64,000 bases of DNA from Cladochytrium replicatum (Eukaryota; Chytridiomycota; Chytridiomycetes; Cladochytriales; Cladochytriaceae), in NCBI GenBank assembly GCA_025526935.1, contig JAHLKD010000034.1, forward strand, positions 1 through 64,000, in the 5' to 3' direction. Under the pieces are notes generated by a model, which saw only the letters and a program-made list of their open reading frames with translations, searched no databases and was not told the DNA's origin. Each line of letters begins with the position of its first letter. Position 1 is the first letter of the stretch. The translations under genes and the position numbers were made by a program. Below are positions 10,499-21,429 of the stretch, in pieces.

Positions 10499-11215
10499 CT
10501 TACTTGTTTGCACTTCCTCTTGGACGACCTCCCGACCTCGCATAGAAGCTTCAAATTTGTCAAAGAATTTGCTGAATCCTTCACCACTCTCCGATTTTCT
10601 GGTTTTGCTTGTCGCCCAATCAGGGACCTTCGTGTGTTGCTTCGCAAAGATCTTCCGTATACCGCTTACCATGGAATCCGCTACATCTAATTGCTCGGCT
10701 CTGATTCTGTTGAATTTCTTTGTCGTTCTTATGCTGCTGATCTGATCCGCAAACAATTACCTGGTCGAGAAATCACTGATTCTGATTTGGATGTCCCCTC
10801 CTTTGTATACTGACAGTTCCGACTCTTGCTCTATCGAAGTGCCAAGGCAATTGCTACTACGTCTGAGCCAGCTGTTGCGTTGTTCTACCGCAATCTTGTT
10901 GATCCATCTCTGTATGCCCCCTCGATGGCCTTGGCTTCTGACCTTCGTTTGACCCAGTGATTTGCTCTTCGCTGTTATATTCTTCGCATTGTTGAGTGTT
11001 CTTTCTTCTTTATCCCTCACCTGTATTTGAAACCTGAGCAGAGCCTGACAGGTAGTCACAGGAATGAGTTTTAAGATCTCTGATTTCTATTTCGCTTTGC
11101 CCTCCGACTTGCGCTTCCCTATGTGCTGGTCCACGACCATGTTGTAAGGCACTTTGGGTGTTGTTTATTGTTATGCATTGTATGTGCAAATAAATAAATA
11201 ATATTGTTAAAAAAA
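10499..11215 (+). mobile_element. LINE-A-related remnant: ORF1 C-terminus joined to 3' tail, ORF2 absent
   Basis: The frame from 10499 reads as a protein resembling the LINE-B ORF1 core (compare DLRVLLRKDLPYTAYHGIRYI with the LINE-B stretch MLRALLGDEVVRGIRHISF), with one internal stop near 10690 and another near 10814, ending at about 10960. The LINE-A 3' UTR follows directly (ACCTG...CTGACAGGTAGTCACAGG...CTTCCCTATGTGCTGGTCCACGACCATGTTGTAAGGCACTTTGGGTGTTG...) with poly-A at 11209-11215. No endonuclease or RT lies between, so this is an ORF1-only deletion derivative, interrupted on its left by the DNA transposon. Confidence 0.65.
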
Positions 11216-11260
11216 CTCTCTCTCTCTCTTTCTCTCTTTCTCTGTCTCTCTCTCTCTCTC
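11216..11260. repeat. CT microsatellite
   Basis: Nearly uninterrupted CT/CTTT dinucleotide tract directly after a LINE poly-A end. Confidence 0.9.
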
Positions 11261-11268
11261 AAAATCAA

Positions 11269-11703
11269 TGCCACCTCCCAGCGCTCCACCTGCGCAGCCG
11301 CCTGACGCGCCGCATGCCGCGCCGCCTGCTACACCTCCTCCCACAATTTTCATCGTTTCTGGCTGTGCTCGCTCCCGTGCTCTGAACCAGAAACTGAGGC
11401 TGCCTTCTTTGCTGCATTGACTATTGCTGTAGTTCCGTTGTTGGTTGAAACTATCAGCTGCCCTCCTGCTGCTGTCTCTGCCGTGCCTTGCTATGCTCAA
11501 GTTGTGATTGCTAGCCGACCGCTGCCTGCCCCTGCAACTCGCAATCCTGGGCCTTTCAGCACTGCAAAATTCGCCTCTCGTGCATCAAATGCTATTGTTT
11601 GTATTGAAGCTGCCGATGCTGATGCTCAACCGCCCTTTATCGCTCAGTGGTTGCTGGAGTGGACCCCCTATCTCGCAGATCACTACGGCCGCCCAGATTG
11701 GTG
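11269..11703 (+). pseudogene. Pro/Ala-rich ORF fragment, possible LINE ORF1 N-terminus
   Basis: ATG at 11269 opens a Pro/Ala-rich stretch that stops near 11421. An overlapping frame (11417-11703) continues with an Ala-rich sequence ending QWLLEWTPYLADHYGRPDW. Composition and position (between LINE and hAT debris) suggest a frameshifted ORF1 of a LINE. The family is not certain. Confidence 0.3.
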
Positions 11704-11840
11704 ATTGATTGCAAATAGCAGATTAGATAGACAACTGAGTGATCTGAAGACGATTTCAGAAACAGTAGGTAGGTTCACTTGCTCCCAGTTCGGACTTAGC
11801 CTTGTGGGTTGCTGTAGAAGCAAGGACAGTTACTTGAAGG

Positions 11841-12599
11841 TTATTTTACTTTCAGGAGACAGGTCAACACCGTTGCGACACCTTCATGCTTTCCAACCAT
11901 CGGAATCATCTGCAGCAGCAAGTCCTGCAGTTCCCATTCTTTCATCATGAAGTGGACAGTAATTCCAAGAAAAGAAATCTGGTTCTTTGATGTCCAACAG
12001 TCAGCAGTTACTGATACTTTTGAAGGCGAACCAACAATCAGACCTTTACCGGGCTCCTTCTGCTTATAGTAAAGATCCATCTCATTTTGCTTAACCGTTT
12101 TTGCCGTCTTTGGTGTATTGTATGGCTGAAAAGTCTTCAGCATGCTGACAAAGAACTCGTTTACCACAACAGTAAAAGCCTGATTGTCTTAAACAATCCA
12201 CTCCAAAATCGACCGCCACTCCACATCTGGATTGAACACAAAGTCTTGCTCCTTCTCCAGCGAGCCGAAATTCAATGTCTGTTGTCCCTTGGGGACAGTG
12301 TCCAACAGTCCAAGCGATGTCATGGTGTCTGCCGGAGAAAGGTTTTGTACGTCCTGTCTTGTTGACCTTCTGGCTCCATTTTGCAACATAACACATTCCC
12401 AGTCCATTTTTAAACTTATAGTAAACCTTTCGGCCTTGACCACCTCTTTTGTCCGACATGCTATCAACATCTGCGAGACTGTTTCTGATGAATGCATTGA
12501 TGGTTGAACCAATCCAGCTACTGGCTCCTGTCGCACTGAAGAGTCAGCAAAACTGACGTCAGCAGGAACCTCTGGTGCACGCTGAGTAGCCAGGCCCAA
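11841..12599 (-). pseudogene. hAT transposase fragment
   Basis: Read from 12599 leftward in one frame with a single stop near 12190: VEWRSILEWIV, then NEFFVSMLKTFQPYN, then VSVTADCWTSKNQISFLGIT with HFM and WELQD following. The TADCWTS...FLGITVH block is the hallmark first half of the hAT RNase-H-like transposase domain. The upstream part may hold the remains of a zinc finger, but no clean BED signature is seen. The C-terminal half (dimerisation region) is missing and the frame ends at 11841. It is decayed and inactive. Confidence 0.72.
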
Positions 12600-12620
12600 C
12601 TTGTTGGAGTCATTGGAAGA

Positions 12621-12680
12621 TGCTGTGCCAGGCTCTCTAGCACTGTGCCAGGCTCTCTAGTGCTGTGCCGGGCTCTCTAG
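12621..12680. repeat. 20-bp tandem repeat x3
   Basis: Three copies of TGCTGTGCCAGGCTCTCTAG with one or two differences each, just upstream of the hAT fragment start. Confidence 0.9.
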
Positions 12681-12840
12681 CCCTGTTACTGCCACTGTGT
12701 TCTGATATAGATATATGTCTGCGTTTGTCCTGCATGCTATTTCCCTCGTTGGACGCCTCTGAAATTTGAGGGGTTGGCAGACTTCGCTTCCATCAGTCAA
12801 GTGGATGATTGTCACATCAGTCTTTGGCTTGCGTTGGACG

Positions 12841-13301
12841 CTGCCTTCCGCTTTGGTTTAACAAAGGCGACATCCATTTTTGTTGTGGTGTGGCTGGAAC
12901 ATTACAGACTTGAAGTGTCCGGGTGGACAGAAAGCACAGCTCTTGAGGTCTGTTGTGGTAGAAATTGTTTGTTACAACACTTCCGTTGTGACTTCTTGGA
13001 AAGTGTCGAGGTGGACAGGTACAGCTCTAAGCCTGTTGTGATAGAAATTGTTCATTACAAATCTTATATTGCGTCTTCTTGGAAAGTGTCCAGGCGGACA
13101 GAAAATACATGTCTCGTTCTGTTGAGATAGAAATTGGTTGAGACAAACTTAAATTGTGTCTTCTTGGAAAGTGTCTGTGCGGACAGAAAGAACAATGGCT
13201 TCTTGTTAGCTTTCTTATCACATCGGGATTTACTTGGGTCTGAATTTGACCTGATAAGGGTTTTGCTTCTGGACCCAATACACAACCCAGATCTGGTAGA
13301 A
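12841..13301. mobile_element. hAT-type terminal/subterminal relic
   Basis: Several spaced GTCCxxGTGGAC-type motifs (GTGTCCGGGTGGACAG, GTGTCCAGGCGGACAG, GTGTCTGTGCGGACAG), then a diverged version of the TIR sequence found at 10260-10350. It is cut off at 13301 where LINE-B sequence starts. It is similar throughout to 37561-38005. Together with the transposase fragment at 11841-12599 it is probably the remains of one autonomous element. Confidence 0.7.
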
Positions 13302-14145
13302 AACAAAGCTATGTCATCAGCTAAAAACAACGAATTGAAAACAGGAGTGTTATAAGAAAACCTAGCAAGATGAGAGGATTCACGACGAAGGAGCTGTGCT
13401 AAAGGATTGATGAAAACCGAGTACATTAACGGAGACAAAACAGAACCTTGAAAAAGACCTCGTGGGAGCAAAAACAAATCAGAAGCACGATTCTCTATAA
13501 CAACCTGAGAAGAACAACGATCAAACATACTCATCAAAACAGAGATCAAACGGTTTGGAATTCTGGGAAATTGACGAAGACGTTCTCACAAAAGAGGCCT
13601 ATGCACAGTATCATACGCTGCTTTAATATCTAAGAAAGTAACACAATAAGGCAGAGCAGTGCGGGAAGCCCGTCGAAGGGTAGCATCTAATGCAAAAACA
13701 CACTCAACACCTGAATGATTGGCCTGGAAACCAGCTTGGGCGTGATCAAGTTTACCAACATAAGCTTCAAGCATAGGAAGCAGGGTACGCTCAAAGATTT
13801 TTCTATCAACATTGGTTAAAGTAATGGGGCGGTACTGACTAATATCACCAATGGAACCCTTATTCTTCCAAACAGGTAACAACAAGCTAGCATTCCAGGC
13901 AGAGGGCGACAAACCTGAACGGAAAATAGTGTTTGAAAGTTGAACAAAAAGAATACCAACATCAGAAGCTAACGGCTTAAATAACTCAGCTGGAATATGG
14001 TTTGAGCCAGGAGCAGAGTTGTTTGGGCAAGAACGAATAGCACAAACAAAGTCACTAACACTAACTGAAACAGAATCATTCAGCGCATGTAGACGAACGT
14101 GTTCTGCACTGGCAGAGGATTGTGTAAGCTGAGTCTGATAAAGGC
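13302..14145 (-). mobile_element. LINE-B internal fragment
   Basis: Minus-strand piece of LINE-B ORF2 from the QSSASAEHVRL region (14145) to the FADDIALFS box (13302), matching 18440-19270 of the right LINE-B copy. It is open in two pieces: 13912-13586 and 13549 to about 13302. It lacks both ends and is bounded by hAT-type sequence on one side and the LINE-A insertion on the other. Confidence 0.88.
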
Positions 14146-14167
14146 TTTTATTTTGAATCTGAAACTT

Positions 14168-16836
14168 TCCTCTTTTTTTTCTTTTTTAAATTTTTTTTTA
14201 ACAATATTATTATTTATTTTGCACATACAATGCATAACAAAAAACAACACCCAAAGTGCCTTACAAGATGGTCATGGACCAGCACATAGGGAAGCGCGCG
14301 CAGCATAAGGAAAAGCAACAAAGCAAAACAGAGAATGTAAACTCAAACCTGTGGCTACCCGTCAGATACTGCTAAGGTGCCAAAAAAACAGGTGAGTAAT
14401 AAATAATGAGAAAAGATCAAAGATCCACAAATGCAGGGCCAAAGAGGGAGTCTGGAGGAGAAACTGCAAATGGCAGACCCATACAGTGAAGTCAAATCTT
14501 GTGGGGACAACGAAAAACTAGATACCACGGTGCAAGATTCGCTGGGTTGACAATGCGAAGTGGAGGAAGGCTATCAATTGCAACGTCAAGCGGAAGTTGT
14601 AAAACAGGAACAGGAACAGGAGGCAACAATAGGTCAAGACGCAAACATTCTGAAACACAAGATCTAGAGAGAGTTGCAGTGCGGCAGCAACAACACTGCT
14701 TGCGGGGGTGATAAAGCAAACGTCCAAGACGATACTGCAGAAGCCTCAAGATTGACGAAATAGGGAAGCATGGAAGAGCAATTGCTAGCGCATGAGGGTG
14801 TGCAGATGCAAGGGGAGCAAAGCTAGCAGCTATAGAACCATAGGCAGATGAGGCTACTTGGTGAAAGTGATTTGCGATAACATCAGAAGGTTTGGGAGCT
14901 ACAACATTTGCAGCCGGGAAGAGGAAGTGATTGTTGAAAGGGACAGGAGAACAACGAAAGTGCTTTCCCTGGTAAAGAAAGAATGACAACATAGAGTGAA
15001 CCATATCAGGGGCATCATCATCCAGCCAACGTTGAAACATCTGAAACTGCAGATATTGAAGCCGAAACTGAAGGTCAGGAAACTTAAAAAACAGTAAAAC
15101 CCCAGCAATTGAAGTGGAAAATGAAAGGCGAAGAAATCGACACAAACATTGGTGAATAAAAGTCCGAACTGGTTTGCAAACAGCAACAGAGGGAAGAATA
15201 AAATATAAACCAAATTCAAGCGTAGGTCGAATAAAAGACAAAAACAAATGACGAACCACAACCAGAGAATAAGAACCAAACATCCTCGAAAAAGAAAGCA
15301 AAGCAAAAGAAGCTTCGTGCGCTTTGGCAAGTCGATGGGAAATAGTCAGTGAAACATCAAATCCAGTATCTCCAAAAAAGCAACCCAGATAACGAAATGA
15401 AGGCTTGACAGGCAGAGTTTGACCATGAAGAAGCAAAGGCGAATTAGCAGGAATAGGAATTCTTGTGAGAATCACAGACTTCAAAGGAGCAAAAGAAAAA
15501 CCACGAGCTTGGGTAAACTGGTCACAAACAGAGAGAAGAACCCGCATAGCATCCAAAGTAAGTGCAAACAAGGCCAAATCATCTGCAAATAAAAAAGAAT
15601 TATATCGTGGTTTGGCAGGATGAAAGAGTGTTATAGGTGGGGCAAATGGTCGGAGGAGCCCAGGTAGAGGATCAAGAAAAGTGATATAGAGAAGTGGACT
15701 GAGAACAGAACCTTGAAACAAACCTCTAAACAAATCAAAAGCATCTGAAAAACAATTTGCAACAACCACTCTGGAAGAACTAAAATCAAACAGAGACTTC
15801 AAAACAAAAACAAACGGCAACGGTACTCCCCTGGAAAGAAGCTCAGCCCAAAGAATTGCACGATTTGTGGTGTCATAAGCTGCTTGAATATCTAAAAAAC
15901 CAGCAACCCAAGGAACCTTGGCATTAGACGCACGGGAGATACATGCCTGAAGACCAAAACCACATTCCATTCCCGAGCGGTGTGACTGAAATCCCGCTTG
16001 GGCAGCATCAAGTGGGCGTTGAGACGTGATAGCAGAATAAAGATGTGGTAACAAAGCTCGCTCGAAAATTTTTCGGGCAACACACGAAAGAGTAATGGGG
16101 CGATAATTAGTAATATCACCAAGCGTACCACGTTGCTTCCAAACTGGGTGCAAAAGCCCAAGATTCCATGAAGTGGGTGTAAGACTACTGCGAAAAATGG
16201 ACTGAGAAAGTTGCAAGAACAATGGAGCAAGAATAGCTGAAATTGGGCGATAAAGTTCTGCAGGCAGACGATCATGACCTGGGGCAGACTCCAAAGGGCA
16301 GTCCCTAATAGCTAGAACAAAAGCTTCAACATCCAATGGCAGCTGAAAATCACACAGCACAATTGAAGGTGAAACTGGGTCACCAGCCTGTGCATTGTAG
16401 ACACTAGCAAAATGATCAGCATATTTGGCTAAAGACTGAGGATCAAAATCTAAACCATTAGCTGAAGTACGAAAGTTAGCACAGCGCCGAGCATTAGACA
16501 CATGTTTCATAAGAGAAGGCACTGATGAAGAACTAGGGTCATCAAAAAAATTTGCTTTTGTCTTACGCCTGTGTGATCTCAGAGCTGATTTGAATGCTTT
16601 GTGACTATCACGTTGGCGAGTTCTTAGAAAAGGAAGAGGGTCAGAAGAATTGTGGTGAAAGAGGGAATAATAGTCACGGAACGCTGAACGAGCCTTACTA
16701 CGCAACAAAGCAATCGCAGGGGGCAAAGGAGTGGTCGCTGGTGCTCTACGACGAGGTGTTGGTGGTCCCAATGTCAGAACTGCTGCTGCCTCAACAAAAT
16801 CAACTCTAATTTGAAATGCGGAATCAATTGCTCCGC
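14168..16836 (-). mobile_element. LINE-A copy, 5'-truncated, long RT frame
   Basis: Minus-strand LINE-A ending in an impure poly-A (seen as the T-rich tract 14168-14203). It inserted next to LINE-B fragment 13302-14145. It contains one uninterrupted reverse transcriptase frame but no endonuclease domain, so it is truncated at its 5' end (about 16836), where a LINE-B tail-only insertion abuts it. Confidence 0.9.
14492..16836 (-). CDS. LINE-A ORF2 reverse transcriptase, 5'-truncated but open
   Basis: About 780 codons without a stop. An N-terminal linker precedes RT motifs CPLESAPGHDRLPAELY, NYRPITLSCVARKIFER, QAAYDTTN, GLFQGSVLSPLLY and FADDLALF, then a FRYLG thumb-side block and a C-terminal Cys-rich segment (CCCCRTATLSRSCVSEC). 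No RNase H domain is seen. The nominal first ATG lies in the adjoining LINE-B tail, so there is no genuine start. The endonuclease that would precede it is absent. It is the best-preserved LINE-A RT here and the reference for reading the copy at 1-1935. Confidence 0.85.
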
Positions 16837-16943
16837 TTTTTTTTTTGAACTTCATAATATGTATTTATTGTCCAACCAATACATATCACCCGCTGGTGCA
16901 AAATCCAAATACAAGTGTAAAAATACACGTAAATTGGCAGCAG
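16837..16943 (-). mobile_element. LINE-B tail-only insertion (5'-truncated)
   Basis: About 97 bp of the LINE-B 3' end plus poly-A (poly-T 16837-16846 on the plus strand). It is truncated within about 4 bases of the same internal position as the insertion at 2185-2298. Confidence 0.85.
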
Positions 16944-17019
16944 TTTTTGAGGTGTGGCGCGGTACTTGCACGTGACACGATATTGCGAGAGATATATTTC
17001 GTAGGAAATTGGAATCCAG

Positions 17020-17092
17020 TCCCCTATAGGATTCGAACCGCGGAGTTTAGCTTCGAAAAGTCGCATTCATACTGACTGAGCCACTATTTTGA
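17020..17092 (-). other. tRNA-like relic beside LINE-B 3' end
   Basis: The minus strand shows GTGGCTCAGTCAGTA (D-arm-like) and GCGGTTCGAATCC (T-loop-like) at plausible spacing, but the acceptor strands do not pair, since the 5' acceptor side is replaced by the junction with LINE-B poly-A. The T stem has mismatches and no good anticodon stem forms. It may be a tRNA gene damaged by the LINE insertion. Confidence 0.3.
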
Positions 17093-17257
17093 TTTTTTTT
17101 TTTTTTTTTTTTTTGAACTTCATAATATGTATTTATTGTCCAACCAATACATATCACCCGCTGGTGCAAAATCCAAATACAAGTGTAAAAACACACGTAA
17201 ATTGGCAGCACATGGGGAGCCGTGCGAGCCGCAGGAAAAGTAAAATGTTTCAAAACA

Positions 17258-20200
17258 CTAAGGCATATCCAAATCAACAAAAGCAGACAAGATACAATCA
17301 GGAGCTGGAGACAAAACTAACTCATAACCAAGACAGTTTGACCAAATGCGGTTAAGTGCACGAAGAACAAGAACCCACTGGGAAAAAGCAGGGGAAGGAT
17401 AAAAAGGCCATGGTGAAAGCATATCAATTGCAATGTCAAGCGGTAGGCGGGGATCGTCAGGCGGGCCTAAATCAAAACTAGCAGACAAACTAGCACGCAA
17501 ATGTAGACACACAGAGACATGGGCACACGACACTTCAGGGGCATCATGACAGTTCCTACAATAAGGTCGGGGGTTTGGAAACAGGCGGCCAAGCCGATAT
17601 AGCAGGAACAAACGAAGACATACTGTTGGGAGATGTTGGCGTGGGGGTAGCAACAAAGGGTGGCGAAGTTTCAAATTGCGGACAGGGGCAAACGAAACTG
17701 CAATTGGTCCATTATGCGCAACAGCTAAAGACTGAAAATGCAACATCAACAGATGAAGTGGGAGCACAACAGGCATAGGAACAATGAGATCATTGTGACA
17801 AGCGGAAAAATAAGGAGATGAACCATAACCGACTGGAGATGACCGATAGAATTGCAACACAGCAGCTGGTAGCAGAGGGCTGGAATCACTAGACCAGCGA
17901 GCAAACATACGTGCCTGAAGGTACTTCAGCCTGAACTCAAAAGTAGGAATTTGCGCTAACAGCAACAAACCAACACGCGAAGTGGTATGGGCTATCGAAA
18001 ACAGACGACACAGTGCATGATAACAAAAACGCTCGAGTACCTGAAGCTGAGCAGTGGAAGGCCGAATAAGTGCTAAACCAAACTCAAGTGAAGGTCTAAT
18101 AAAAGACAAAAACAACAACCTGGCAACACGAGGAGCAGACCCACCAAAGTACGAGACATAAGGTGCAAAAAGATACAATGAGGCACGAGCTTTCTCTAAG
18201 CGATGATCAATAGTTGCAGCAAGATCAAACCCTTCAATAGTAAAATAGTGACCAAGGTATCTAAATGAAACCTCTACAGGGAGGGCAGAGCCATGAAGCT
18301 TCAAGGGGGTGGGTAACCGTTGAGAAGATAACACAGCACACTTTGAAGGTGAAAACACAAAATGAGAAGCTAAAGCAAAATCTTCACAAATTTTCAATGC
18401 ACGTTGGGCTTGCTCAGGGGTGGCAGAAAACAAAGCTATGTCATCAGCAAAAAACAATGAATCGAAAACAGGAGTGTTATAAGAAAACCTAGCAAGATGA
18501 GAGGATTCACGACGAAGGAGCTGTGCTAAAGGATTGATGAAAACTGAGTACAAGAACGGAGACAAAACAGAACCTTGAAAAAGACCTCGTGGAAGCGAAA
18601 ACAAATCAGAAGAACGATTCTCTATAACAACCTGAGAAGAACAACGATCAAACATACTCATCAAAACAGAGATCAAACGGTTTGGAATTCTGGGAAATTG
18701 ACGAAGACGTTCCCACAAAAGAGGCCTATGCACAGTATCATACGCTGCTTTAATATCTAAGAAAGTAACACAATAAGGCAGAGCAGTGCGGGAAGCCCGT
18801 CGAAGGGTAGCATCTAATGCAAAAACACACTCAACACCTGAACGATTGGCCTGGAAACCAGCTTGGGCGGGATCAAGTTTACCAACATGAGCTACAAGCA
18901 TAGGAAGCAGGGTACGCTCAAAGATTTTTCTATCAACATTGGTTAAAGTAATGGGGCGGTACTGACTAATATCACCAATGGAACCCTTATTCTTCCAAAC
19001 AGGTAACAACAAGCCAGCATTCCAGGCAGAGGGCGACAAACCTGAACGGAAAATAGCGTTTGAAAGTTGAACAAAAAGGATAGCAACATCAGAAGCTAAC
19101 GGCTTAAATAACTCAGCTGGAATATGGTTTGAGCCAGGAGCAGAGTTGTTTGGGGAAGAACGAATAGCACAAACAAAGTCACTAACACTAACTGACACAG
19201 AATCATTCAGCGCATGTAGACGAACGTGTTCTGCACTGGCAGAGGATTGTGCAAACTGAGTCTGATAAACGGAGGCAAAGTGATTGCGATAATGAGATAA
19301 AGAGGCAGGATCAGACAATAAACCACTTGCAGCTGAGCGCCGTTGATGACACCTACGCGCGGTGGAAAGAACTTTGCTAACCTCGGTTAAAGAACTAGGA
19401 GAAGAACTAAAATATTGTCGCCAGAAGCCTCTCGAGCTCGCTGAGAAAGAGACCAAGTACGAAAAGCTTTGACACGCTCACGCGATAGCCGGTCACGCTC
19501 CAAGCGGCAATACTCAACTAAACCAGGATCAGGATCATCACAGGAAGAAACAGCTAAATAGTGCTTATGAGCAAGTAAGTAGCTCCGTCGCAAGGCCACT
19601 AAATGCGGCGGCAACAATGGCAGGGCAGGGCGACGGCGAACTAAACTGGGGGGTCCAATGACACAAGCAGCACATGAAGTAACAAAGGACAAATAATATC
19701 CAATGCAGAGTCAATACATCCCTGTGCAACATCCACAGACATTTGGGCAAAGGCGGGAGCTTCTAAAATTGGACTGAGTGCAGCATTGACATCAGCAAGG
19801 GTGGGATCAAAAAACAAATGTCCCACATCCTCCATTGCTTGAAAGACAGCAGGTTCACGCAACAGATGAGCAGCCCAGCGCTTGTGGGGGGGAGCAGCAG
19901 AGGGAGCGCTGGCATTGGGAGGAGCAAAAGAAAAAACAGCTGTAACCGGAAAATGGTCAGAAGCCCAAGGCATAAACTCGCCGTCGGCTAGACGACTATG
20001 AACTATGTAAGAAATAGGATCACATTGAAGCAGAGGATTGACAAACAACAAATCGATAATGGAGTCACCACTGCGAGAAGAAAATGTGGGGTTATGACAG
20101 GAAGGGTGCTTAACTAGAAAGAAACTAGCGGCAGAAATAAATTGCTCAAACAACCTACCCCTACGATTTGAAGAATGATCACCAGTAGCTAAAAAACGGG

Positions 20201-20636
20201 CATTGAAATCGCCCAACAAAAGAACAGGGCACGGAGACGACGGGACATGTTGAGGAAGTGAAGCAATAAACTCTTCAAGGAAGGGGTCCTGAGCAATACC
20301 ACATGGAGGCAAATAATACCCTCCAACCAAAAGCCCACGAAATGTAAACCATAGAGAGGTGCCGCCATAACTAGAAACGAGACGGAAATCAGAAGCTCTA
20401 CAAAGACTGCGATTGATCAAGACTCCCACACCAGCCCGTCGTGTGCCCGATGACCCAGGAGAAAAACGAGTGTCAAAAATCAAATCTGGAGAAGGCAGCG
20501 GGTCTAAAGGAAAAAGGTGTGTTTCAGTCAGGAGCAGAAAAACAATGTGATTTGCGCGCATAAAACGAAACAGTGAATCAAGAACTCCAAAGCTCAAATT
20601 GCGACAATTGAAGGTACCAACTCGAACACTAATCAT
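17258..20636 (-). pseudogene. LINE-B ORF2 endonuclease-reverse transcriptase, two frameshifts
   Basis: The endonuclease part (20636 to about 19690) and RT part (19456-17258, about 730 codons uninterrupted) are each open. Single-base losses near 19690 (TTTTG to TTTG) and near 19400 (ATGTTT to ATTTT) relative to the left copy separate three frames. Motifs match those of the left copy, including FADDIALFS and the terminal CRNC knuckle. The left and right copies are broken at different points, so the ancestral ORF was intact when duplicated or the indels are sequence errors. Confidence 0.85.
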
Positions 20637-21253
20637 TGACGAAGATGGGTTGAGCGAGGCTGACGCGCAATCCCGCGGGCACTGTCCAGCACAGTTTCCT
20701 GAGCATCCATGGGGAGCTGACCACGGACATACAGGAAAATAGCAGGATCAGTAACTGAACTGAGGATATGTGCATATCTCTTGTGGACAACTTCCCTGAC
20801 CGCAGCCTCCCGCTGCTCCAAAGGCAGAGTAGAGGCTCGGCGAAGAAAGTCAGGGTTTGATTCGTCAGTGGAAGCTTCCTGGGTGGAGAAGTGCGCACGG
20901 AGAGCAATTGCGGTTGAGCGAATACAGATAAAGGAAGCAATGTTGCGACCAACGAAACTGATGTGGCGGATACCACGCACCACCTCATCGCCCAAGAGAG
21001 CCCTCAGCATGGTCCGCACAAAGCCGAGCCGCTGTCTCATGATGTCCTTGATGTACACAGTGGTCAAATCATCCACACGGGCCTGAAGATCAGCAGGTGG
21101 GGAGACCAGCAGCGGAGAGGTCGGAGGATAGAATACGACAGGCCGCCGAGGGCCACGAAGGCTGACATTCGAAGTGGGGTCACGACCAGCAAGGGCAGTC
21201 CTGACAGCTTCTGTACGAGATTCAGCACTCAGTGTGGGGAGACTCTCAAGCAC
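20633..21253 (-). CDS. LINE-B ORF1 protein (5'-truncated), right copy
   Basis: Same protein as at 2741-3358 with a one-codon difference (RGPRRPV versus RGPRPV). The frame is open upstream to the tRNA junction with no ATG. The stop overlaps the ORF2 start as ATGA, as in the left copy. Confidence 0.75.
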   Translation of the reverse strand: MLESLPTLSAESRTEAVRTALAGRDPTSNVSLRGPRRPVVFYPPTSPLLVSPPADLQARVDDLTTVYIKDIMRQRLGFVRTMLRALLGDEVVRGIRHISFVGRNIASFICIRSTAIALRAHFSTQEASTDESNPDFLRRASTLPLEQREAAVREVVHKRYAHILSSVTDPAIFLYVRGQLPMDAQETVLDSARGIARQPRSTHLRQ

Positions 21254-21355
21254 ACGGGCACGGGCATTGGCAGCAGCAGCGGCATAAGTGCGTGGACCAC
21301 GAGGTCCACGTGGGGCAGGTCGAGTAGACGGGGGGCGAGGGCCAGGAGCCGGTAC

Positions 21356-21429
21356 GGGCTATTAGTTCAGTTGGATAGAACGTCTGACTACGAATCAGGA
21401 GGTCGTAGGTTCGAGCCCTACATGGCTCG
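21356..21429 (+). tRNA. tRNA-Arg (anticodon ACG), right copy
   Basis: Identical to the minus-strand gene at 2565-2638, with a complete cloverleaf and anticodon ACG. It lies head-to-head with the LINE-B copy that starts immediately to its left. Confidence 0.9.

Larger units (their letters stand above)
17093..21355 (-). mobile_element. LINE-B copy, right
   Basis: Minus-strand copy of the same LINE-B as at 2639-6874. Poly-A is at 17093-17114 (as T), the 3' UTR reaches to about 17260, ORF2 is 17258-20636, ORF1 is 20633-21253 and open further to the tRNA boundary at 21355. It is better preserved than the left copy. Confidence 0.9.

Noticed and set aside
10469-10756. 95-codon minus-strand ORF that looked protein-like (RIRAEQLDVADSM...)
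   Set aside because: Antisense to the LINE ORF1 C-terminus, which aligns with the LINE-B ORF1 core on the plus strand.
11216-11260. CT tract as promoter element
   Set aside because: It directly follows a LINE poly-A end and is best explained as a microsatellite grown from it; no gene starts nearby.
17020-17092. Functional second tRNA gene
   Set aside because: T-loop and D-loop-like motifs exist, but acceptor and T stems do not pair; kept only as a low-confidence relic.
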